This document shows, piece after piece, positions 56,999 through 64,000 of a stretch of 64,000 bases of DNA (the first letter of the stretch is position 1; the number at the start of each line of letters is the position of its first letter). Location of the stretch: NCBI RefSeq assembly GCF_033439725.1, contig NW_026944385.1:3071001-3135000 (forward strand), read 5' to 3'. Origin of the DNA: Neurospora tetraspora (Eukaryota; Ascomycota; Sordariomycetes; Sordariales; Sordariaceae). The notes beneath the pieces are model-generated. The model did not search any database and was not told the origin of the DNA. It saw only the letters and a list, made by a program, of their open reading frames with translations. Position numbers and translations under genes: made by a program.

Positions 56999-57043
56999 AT
57001 TTCCTATAGGAGTAAATTCCCTATTTCCCCTATCGGATTTAAT
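56999..57043. repeat. Hairpin repeat copy 5
   Basis: Arms ATTTCCTATAGGAG and TTCCCCTATCGGATTTAAT near the 3' end of the SNF2-like relic. Confidence 0.65.
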
Positions 57044-58178
57044 CTCCCTTATATTATTTAATTTTATTAAGATTCTTTAGTCAATTTTATAAAAGGCGAA
57101 CTTTATTATTAAAGTAATTATATTTAATTAGAGTGTATATAAGTAGTCTTCTATTATTTAATAATAGAACGATAAATATATAATTATCAATATCCTAATT
57201 TTAAATTCTAACGTTAATACTATCGGGTTTAACGCTTACGCCCAATGTAATACTAAAATTAGATTAGGATTCGTATAGAACGTTCCTACGATTTTCTAAT
57301 ATATAGGCCGTCTATACTGTATTGGGTAAATTAAAATAATCTAATAGTTCCTCCCCTAAATTAATAGGAGTATATCCAATTAGTAAAAGGAGCGGATTAC
57401 CCGTAAGGTTTATCTTTATTCTTACTGCCCCTATAGGATTTAAATCTGTTGTATTAACTTTTCCCCCTAATAAGTCTATATATTATAATTATTATTCGAC
57501 TTTATACGTAAAATCAAATCGTTAATCCTAAAATCGGTAATTATTTATAAGGTGGCGAAGGTACTCTTTACGTACAATTTTAACCGTTTTATTTAAATTA
57601 TAGAACCGCCTTAGTAAATCAAAATATTTATATTAAATTACGCCCGCAAAATCGGGTCTATTTATATTTTTATTATCGAAATTTATATTATATTTCTAGA
57701 AAACTTTAAAAATAATAATTCTAAATAGTAAAATATTATCCGTCTATTCCCGGTAATCGGCCCTATATATATAGACTGTTACCCTAACGATAAAGACCTA
57801 ATTAATATAATACTCTTTAAGGATTTAACTTTTTAAAATTCGGAATTTACGTACGGCTAGAAGAAATTATATTTAATAAATTTAGCACTAACGCTAATCG
57901 GGTCCTCTAAATCGGAATAGCGGTACTATATTTAAAAATAAAAGAAATATAGCGAAGTAATAAATTAATTTAACATTATAATTAATAAAATTAATATTTT
58001 AATTTACGTCGGCACTTTATATATAGCGACGTTAGGTAGGGTTAAAGATATTTTAACCTTGTAAAAGAAGTAATACGCCCTACCCCTTAACGACCTCCCT
58101 AGCGTAAAGCGATTTCATTTTGATTAATAATTGCTAATAAATATTCTAGAAGTAAATATATGATAATTTAATAAACTT

Positions 58179-58277
58179 AACCCGGCGGAAGATTAAATTA
58201 CCTTAATATAAAATAAGATTAATTTAGCATAGGATAAAATTAACCCGGCGGAAGATAAGAATAACCCGGCGGAAGAT
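58179..58277 (+). repeat. Short direct repeats reading NPAED, three copies
   Basis: AACCCGGCGGAAGAT at 58179, 58241 and 58263, the only GC-rich words in this stretch. In the plus-strand frame they read NPAED, so they are probably a remnant of a protein repeat. Confidence 0.6.
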
Positions 58278-58400
58278 AATTAGAAATCGTTTTTATTGTT
58301 AAAGAGTATTTTAGAAGTAGATATATAATAGGATGATAAGGAAATTAATTATTTCGAATTTGTATTCAATAATCCGTAAGGGAATGAATTTAGTAATAGC

Positions 58401-58450
58401 GTTTAAATTCGATAAGGGTAAATATAATTATCTTCCTATCGGATTTAATT
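58401..58450. repeat. Hairpin repeat copy 6
   Basis: Left arm TTTAAATTCGATAAGGG and right arm CCTATCGGATTTAA; both variants of the same core. Confidence 0.6.
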
Positions 58451-59699
58451 ATAGGGTTTGAATATTTTTGCTTATATATCATTCGGGATATTCCGGAGGT
58501 TATTATTTTAATTAATTGTCCTAGTATAGAAAAGTAGGGGATAATAAGTATATTTATTATAAGTCTTATCGATGTATAATTATCTAATTAGGCTTCGGTT
58601 AGTAAATATATATATATAATTATAATAGGTAGGAGATATTTATAAATACTCTTCTTCCGTTAGGCGATATTAGGCTTAGATATTTATAGTAGGGCTTATT
58701 AGTCATTTACTATATAGGTTAATTATTATTTTTATTAATTATATTAATTAGAATAAAAGGTAAAGAATTTAATTATTTACTTACCCTTATAACTTTTAAA
58801 TAATTATATAATTATTTTATTAAACTAAATATAAAATATTATTAAATACTATTCCCTTCTATAGGATTTAACCGGCTCTAATTTAAATTATTTTCCGTCC
58901 TACGTAAATATACGATTATTAGAAGATAGTACGTATTTAATTTATAAATTATTATAATATTTATCTTATTTTCTTCGCGTTTATATATTAAGGTCTTTTA
59001 CGTATTCGATAAGCATTTTTCTATTAACGCGAACTTTTATTATTTCGGTTATATAATTATTTTATAGTTTCTAACGATTGCGAAATTTAATATATATATA
59101 TTTACTTTTATAATTTACTATTATTTTCTATTCGGTAAATAAATACGAACTTTAGCATTTATATTTAAGCGAATCCGCTTTAATATTCTCGCTATAGGGT
59201 CTTACCGACTATTCGCTTCGTACGTTCGCTTTCTAACCTCGTAATTAAATAGTTTACGAATAAATAGGTAAAATATAATTAAACGTAGTTATATATTATA
59301 TTAATAGTTTATTAAATATTTATTATACGATATATTAAGTTATATTGTATTTTAGAACGTTCGTTAATATAGTATTTTTGAGTAGCCGATTTTAATTAAT
59401 AAGCGTATATATAGAGTATCTTTATTACGTATATAAACGAATTTTTATTAAATATTCTTATCGTATATTACATTCGTTTACCGGATTTTTCTTTATTTAT
59501 TATATTCGCTCCTTTATTTATATTTTATTGATATTTAATATTCGTACTTATTTTACAATTTATTATAACCTCTTATTAATCTGTTTAAGTTTTTATGCAA
59601 AATATTATTTAAAATATATAAAATAATCATTCCACACTTCTATTAATCGTATTATTATTAAAATATAGTGATAGTAGTCTTATTCCCTATGCTAGTAGC

Positions 59700-62600
59700 T
59701 ATATACTAAGCGCCCGATGGGCATGGGGTCCTTCACCTATTTTCGGAGGGAAAACCGTACATACTTCCGTCTGCCGGATAAAAACCCCCGCCCCTTGCCC
59801 GGCCGCGAGGCCGGCACCTGCGTTTCCTACCGTAGCGGTGCTCACCCACCGCTCGGTGAATAATGACGTTAACGCATCGCCGATATCTTACCATCGACTG
59901 ATGTGTTATCCCTGAGGGTCGGCTTCGCCGACTCCTTCCTCCTCCAACTCAACTGCTAGACGGTACTCTCGGAGCCGTCCCAATCTCAATACCCAACCGA
60001 GGAGGCGGTCGGTCTGCTCTCCGTCGTCCAAGTATACAGCCAGTTGCTCTTGGCTGTGCGGCCACTCTTCTTCCCTTATTCGCTGGTTGAATGTCCATAG
60101 ACAGTCGTAAACCAAGTGTGCAAAGGTCTCCTTGCCCGTCCCGCAAGAGCAGTACGGTGTTTCGATATCGGGGACCTTCCTTTTAAATAGGAAGGACCGG
60201 AGCCCGATTACTTCTGTCCGCGCCTGGATGAGGAGTGAGCTTTTGGCTTTAGAGAGGGGGCGAGGGTCTTCGCCCTCAGCCTCACCGCGCCTCCTTTCCT
60301 TTCTGGAGCTGACCATATGTCTCCTTATCGAAGTCCCGTCGAACTTTGGGTTTAGGTCAGCGATCGTCAACTGGTAGCGTCTTCCCGACTTAGAGACTGC
60401 CGCCGCTGTCTGCATCTCCCACCTTGCCATCCATTCCCTCCTTGTTGCTTTCTCTAACCACCGCTCCCTATCTTTGGCCGATGGCTCTTCCTGATACGGC
60501 GTGCCCTGTTGCGTATCGTGTGGCGCGTCTTGCGGCGTTGTTTCCCCTATTAGGTTGGCGGTGGGCGCCCATCTCTCGGCCCATTGGGCTTTGGCCGCTC
60601 CGCTTTCCGGTAGGTCTTTAGGAGGGGAAGTCCGTCGTCGGGACCTCTCCTGGATGCAACCGGCTACCCACGCAGCCGTCCCCCTAACGAACTCTGCTTG
60701 GTCCGTCCGAGCAATTCTTTCTTCGAAGGCTCTTACCCGTTTATTTAGGTAAAGGTCGATCGGCGGGCAGTACGTTTCCGTTTCCAAGTTTCTTATCGGG
60801 GTCGCTTTGTATGCCCCCGCCATTACCCTTAGGCATTTGGTCTGATGTTTCGCCAGCTGGGTTGCAATTCCCCGGGCTTTCCCGTATAGCTCCGTCGGTT
60901 GATGATATGCCGATGCGCCGTAGGCTATTGCGCTTCGAATCACCTTCGTATAGATCTCCCGGGCTCGTTCAAAGGAGCAGCCCCATGTCTTTGCCGCTAG
61001 CCGTGTTAACGCGAAGGTCTGCGTCGCCATCTTCTTCTTTATGGCCTGAGCGTGGGCCTTAAAGTTGAGTTTCCTGTCTAACCAAACGCCTAGGAACCTT
61101 GCGGATTCTGCCGGCTCTAGGACGGTCTCCCCGATCCGGAGAGTCTCTTCTCGTGGCTTCCTTGTCCGGGTAAAGTGCATCAACTCCGTCTTGCTCGCTT
61201 CGAATTCCATCCCTCGCTCCCTTGCCCATTCGGTACAGACTTCCCAAGCAGCTTGGAGAGTTCTGCAGTTCTCCTCAGTCGTCTTTGCTACCGCCAGGAT
61301 ATTAGTGTCATCGGCAAACCCGACGGTAATTGCGTTCGGGATCGTTTTTAGCTTGGTGTAGAGCGGCGTAATGAAAAGGAGGAAAAGGATGAGTGAGAGG
61401 GGGGATCCTTGTGGCACCCCCGACGTAATGTCGTACGGTGGTGATAACTCATCGTCGAAAAACAGTGAACCCTTCCTCGAGGAAAGGAAGCTATAGATCC
61501 ACCATAGTAGCCACCGCGGAAGACGCATTTCCCATAAGGTATGGAGCAGCCATCGGTGGTTGACTCTATCGAACGCGCCTTTGAGGTCGAGGAGCATTAG
61601 TGATGCTGTGGCCTGGAGTTTCCACGCTGTGTGGACCGCATCGGTAACGACGCGGATAGCGAACTCTGTCGAACGCCCTGGTCTATTGCCCATTTGGCCC
61701 TCCGGGAGGAGGGCGAAGTTCTCTGCTGCCGACATCAACCGCTTAGCGATCGACGCCTCTAGGATCTTCCCCACACTACTTAGTAGTGATATCGGTCGCC
61801 ATGCCCCGGCCAGTCGCTGCTGGTCGGCTGATTTACCGGGCTTTTTTAGGACAACTACCCGTGCGTTCTTAAACCTTTGTGGGAAGTACCCGAAGCGGAA
61901 GCTGGCCGTCGCCAGGACTGCCATCGCTTCCTTAAAGGGTTCCCCACATGCCTTCAGGAACTTGTTTGAGAGCCAGTCGTCGCCTGGCGCCTTGTTCGGC
62001 GCTACCGTAGAGAGGACGCTGTGGATATCTTCTGCTGTGACTAGCTCTGAGATGTCGACTTGTGGTCGATCGTCGTCTGGTGGCTCTGAAGTCCAGTCGG
62101 GTAGGTGGTCGGTGGGCACTTCGACCGCTGGGAAGAAGCGCTCGGCGAGGATGTCTGCTTTGCCCAGGTGGTCGCTAACTTCTTCGCCATTTTCGTCTCT
62201 TTTAAGGGCAGGGAGTTTGGGCGGATCGGCCGGGCAGTGGCTTCGCAGCCGTGCCCACCGCTCTAGTGCCCACAGCTTCCGAGAATCCATCGATGCTTCC
62301 GCGACAAGGCCGCGCCATCGTTTCGTTTGTGCCTTCTTAATGAGTTGCCGCTGTAGTAATTTCGCCGTTTCAAACTCTGTCCACCGGAGCGGCGTCCGCT
62401 CCGCCTTCCAAGCCCACCACTTCTGTCGCACGTCTTTAGTCGCCCTTTTAATCTCCAAGTTCCACCAATCCGCCATTCGACCCCGGCTCTTCTTCCGGTG
62501 AGGGACGAGGACTTCAGCAATTTCTTTAAGCTGCTCCATCAATTTGTCGAACGCCGGTCCGACGTCTTCCTCTTTTTCGATCCGTTCCGGGATCGTGATC

Positions 62601-63290
62601 TGCCTCTCAGCCTCTTCCAACACTCGAGCACTGTCCATTAAGCTCCAACTATATCCCTCTTCCGTTTCTGCTTTCCTTCCTTCGTTTCCAATCTGGACCC
62701 AGACTTCTTGGGGGCAGTGGTCCGAGCCAGTTTGCTCACACCGGGAGTCCCCCCAAAACTCAGCGTAGACATCCCGCGACACCCAGGCATGGTCGATGGT
62801 GCTATCCCTCTCTCCTCTAGTCGTATTCCCAGGCCTCGTCGGTTCTCCGTAGGGGGTAACCCGCCGGAGGCCCCAGCGTCGTGCCCATGTTAATAGGCGG
62901 TGGCTGCCCGGGCTCGTTCGATCCTCCATATCCCATGAGGGGTGATGGAGGTTGAAGTCCCCGACGACGACGTGGTGTCCCCCCGGGGGGCGCCTATCCT
63001 TCAACCCTAGGCTAAGGATTGGCGATCCCCATTGGTGCTCCGGTGTACCATTTACGAGGATAGGTGAGTAGATCGAGTAGACAGTAATAGGTTCCCCTAA
63101 GTTCTTGAACGTTACCGACGCCCAGTCATCTCCCGCCTGAAAGTCCAGGTCCTTAACGTCCCACTTCCGATTCACGTATATCACCGCTCTCTTTCTCCCC
63201 GTACTATCAACCCCAAGATATCTACCGCCTCTAGGACGGTAAATGTCGCCATTCATATCCCGAATTATTAAACGACCGAAACTCTACAAT
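59700..63290 (-). mobile_element. 5'-truncated non-LTR (LINE) retrotransposon, GC-rich island
   Basis: A GC-rich block whose edges switch abruptly to AT-rich RIP-type DNA on both sides. The minus-strand coding frame (59906-63256) is followed by a 3' tail of about 200 bp with GC-rich words (CGGCCGGGCAAGGGGCGGGG) ending near CTTAGTATATAGC around 59700. No LTRs. The upstream end cuts into the endonuclease domain, as typical 5' truncation would; no poly-A tail or target duplication could be identified. Confidence 0.8.
59906..63256 (-). CDS. LINE ORF2-like endonuclease/reverse transcriptase, 1116 residues, intact from residue 1
   Basis: Uninterrupted frame from the ATG at 63256. Residues 1-190 are most of an exonuclease/endonuclease/phosphatase domain: GDFNLHHPSWD (99-109), TIDHAW (153-158) and SDH (178-180). 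The first strands with the usual Asn and Glu catalytic residues are missing. A reverse transcriptase spans about 465-740: VVVLKKPGK, WRPISLLS, LDLKGAFDRVNH (556-567), SGVPQGSPLS (612-621) and FADD (647-650). The C-terminus has a CSCG...HLVYDC zinc-knuckle-like motif; no RNase H domain is evident. It would make the protein for target-primed reverse transcription if complete. Upstream of the ATG the same frame is open for about nine codons and then meets a stop in AT-rich DNA. It is the only long intact frame in the last 20 kb. Confidence 0.88.
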   Translation of the reverse strand: MNGDIYRPRGGRYLGVDSTGRKRAVIYVNRKWDVKDLDFQAGDDWASVTFKNLGEPITVYSIYSPILVNGTPEHQWGSPILSLGLKDRRPPGGHHVVVGDFNLHHPSWDMEDRTSPGSHRLLTWARRWGLRRVTPYGEPTRPGNTTRGERDSTIDHAWVSRDVYAEFWGDSRCEQTGSDHCPQEVWVQIGNEGRKAETEEGYSWSLMDSARVLEEAERQITIPERIEKEEDVGPAFDKLMEQLKEIAEVLVPHRKKSRGRMADWWNLEIKRATKDVRQKWWAWKAERTPLRWTEFETAKLLQRQLIKKAQTKRWRGLVAEASMDSRKLWALERWARLRSHCPADPPKLPALKRDENGEEVSDHLGKADILAERFFPAVEVPTDHLPDWTSEPPDDDRPQVDISELVTAEDIHSVLSTVAPNKAPGDDWLSNKFLKACGEPFKEAMAVLATASFRFGYFPQRFKNARVVVLKKPGKSADQQRLAGAWRPISLLSSVGKILEASIAKRLMSAAENFALLPEGQMGNRPGRSTEFAIRVVTDAVHTAWKLQATASLMLLDLKGAFDRVNHRWLLHTLWEMRLPRWLLWWIYSFLSSRKGSLFFDDELSPPYDITSGVPQGSPLSLILFLLFITPLYTKLKTIPNAITVGFADDTNILAVAKTTEENCRTLQAAWEVCTEWARERGMEFEASKTELMHFTRTRKPREETLRIGETVLEPAESARFLGVWLDRKLNFKAHAQAIKKKMATQTFALTRLAAKTWGCSFERAREIYTKVIRSAIAYGASAYHQPTELYGKARGIATQLAKHQTKCLRVMAGAYKATPIRNLETETYCPPIDLYLNKRVRAFEERIARTDQAEFVRGTAAWVAGCIQERSRRRTSPPKDLPESGAAKAQWAERWAPTANLIGETTPQDAPHDTQQGTPYQEEPSAKDRERWLEKATRREWMARWEMQTAAAVSKSGRRYQLTIADLNPKFDGTSIRRHMVSSRKERRRGEAEGEDPRPLSKAKSSLLIQARTEVIGLRSFLFKRKVPDIETPYCSCGTGKETFAHLVYDCLWTFNQRIREEEWPHSQEQLAVYLDDGEQTDRLLGWVLRLGRLREYRLAVELEEEGVGEADPQG

Positions 63291-64000
63291 ATTTTACCGC
63301 CCCCAACCGTTTTAATATATTATATATTCGTAATTAATAACGTCCTTATCCGTAAATAGATTTATATATTTACTAATATAATAAATTCTTATACCGTTCT
63401 TAATAACCTTCCGGATAATTATAATATATAAATTAATAGTAAAAAGCCGAACGAATATAATTTTAATATTATAAATTGAATTCTTATTTTATATAATATC
63501 GAATATAAAGGATGCATTAATATATTTAAAGGCTATATTATTCGCTTTCTATTAATTACTAGATGTAAAATACCATACTATATTAAATTATAAAATAATA
63601 TTAGCGAACAATTCATTTATAATTTTAAAACGAAGTAGCTATATTAAGTAGAAAATTTCAAATCTATAATTACTAAATTTACTACTACAAAACAAAATAG
63701 GAAGGAAATTTATTATTTTTCGTAAAATATTATAATCCCCTAATGAAACAATTTCGTCAAAAATTATAAAAATACGAACAACTTATAAATAATAATATAT
63801 ATTATAATAATTAATATTAAACGCCCCCGAAGGTATTTTATACTTATTTTACATAATTGCCGAAAAGACTTTATCGTTAATTAAAGAAAACTATTAATTA
63901 ATAAAAATCTCCTTAACGCTTTCTATACCCCGTTATATAGAAGATTTAATAATATTAAATTCTAATATATAATTATAGTTGACGAGCCTAGTAATAAAGA
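63257..64000. other. AT-rich RIP-type DNA at the right edge
   Basis: Abrupt drop of GC just upstream of the LINE start. Many TAA/TAG in all frames, nothing recognised. It could be the RIP-mutated 5' part of the LINE or unrelated older repeat DNA. Confidence 0.5.

Larger units (their letters stand above)
57044..59700. other. AT-rich RIP-type DNA between the SNF2 relic and the LINE
   Basis: Contains half copies of the hairpin repeat at 57428-57446 and 58852-58872, a fuller copy at 58401-58450, and a short direct repeat AACCCGGCGGAAGAT at about 58179, 58241 and 58263 (reads NPAED). Coding-like patches are visible but no domain could be named. Confidence 0.45.

Noticed and set aside
49480-59700. 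CRISPR array or bacterial-type defence locus
   Set aside because: The repeats are not evenly spaced with unique spacers, and all context is fungal and RIP-mutated.
61560-62501. Plus-strand frame of 313 codons in the LINE
   Set aside because: Shadow of the minus-strand reverse transcriptase frame.
63300-64000. Telomere or subtelomere end
   Set aside because: No TTAGGG/CCCTAA tracts anywhere near the right edge, so a telomeric position is not shown by the sequence.

Overview
The window looks like nuclear DNA of a filamentous ascomycete, most likely Neurospora crassa or a very close relative. The genes have short introns with GT-AG ends and CTRAC/CTGAC-type branch points. Several products are classic fungal housekeeping proteins: a 375-residue complex I 40-kDa subunit, mitochondrial aconitase, Rpn9, Ubp8, Gaa1 and Bud20. 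Large blocks are extremely A+T-rich, stop-laden and have the C-to-T (CpA to TpA) pattern expected of repeat-induced point mutation (RIP).

Layout. 1-232: start of a DUF2427/Ytp1-like secretory gene that runs off the left edge. 233-4505: gene-poor. 4506-5573: LACTB2-type metallo-beta-lactamase. 5702-8865: RIP-degraded DNA transposon with 65-bp inverted ends and a TA target duplication. 9-43.7 kb: gene-rich arm with ubp8-like, rpn9-like, nuo40, efm5-like, rhomboid rbd2-like, an intron-containing tRNA-Ser(UGA), a small Rsa3-domain protein, a GH28 polygalacturonase, gaa1, a HAD/Swiss-army-knife protein, aconitase, bud20, a possible small gene, an RTA1 protein and a disordered hypothetical protein. 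I worked out the spliced structures; all join in frame.

43.7-64 kb is heterochromatin-like. It starts with a complete but RIP-killed Ty1/copia retrotransposon (43718-49275: two 165-bp LTRs, 5-bp target duplication, gag-IN-RT-RH order). About 10 kb of AT-rich DNA follows. In it I could read, through the RIP stops, a RecQ-family helicase (about 49.7-51.2 kb) and an SNF2-type helicase (about 55.1-57.0 kb). A family of short hairpin repeats (core CCTATAGGATTTAAAT and its complement) recurs through this block. At least two copies sit inside plausible GT-AG introns of the helicases, and a related 54-bp tandem array lies between the genes. Last comes a non-LTR (LINE) retrotransposon on the minus strand. 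Its 1116-codon reading frame is intact and GC-rich although AT-rich RIP-type DNA surrounds it, and it lacks the first part of its endonuclease domain.

The housekeeping genes do not form one pathway. nuo40 and aconitase are both mitochondrial energy metabolism, rpn9 and ubp8 both belong to the ubiquitin system, and they are simply neighbours. The strongest candidate for something undescribed is the helicase block at 49.7-58.9 kb with its hairpin/introner-like repeats: possibly a dead telomere-linked or large mobile element. The oddly un-mutated LINE is the second candidate.
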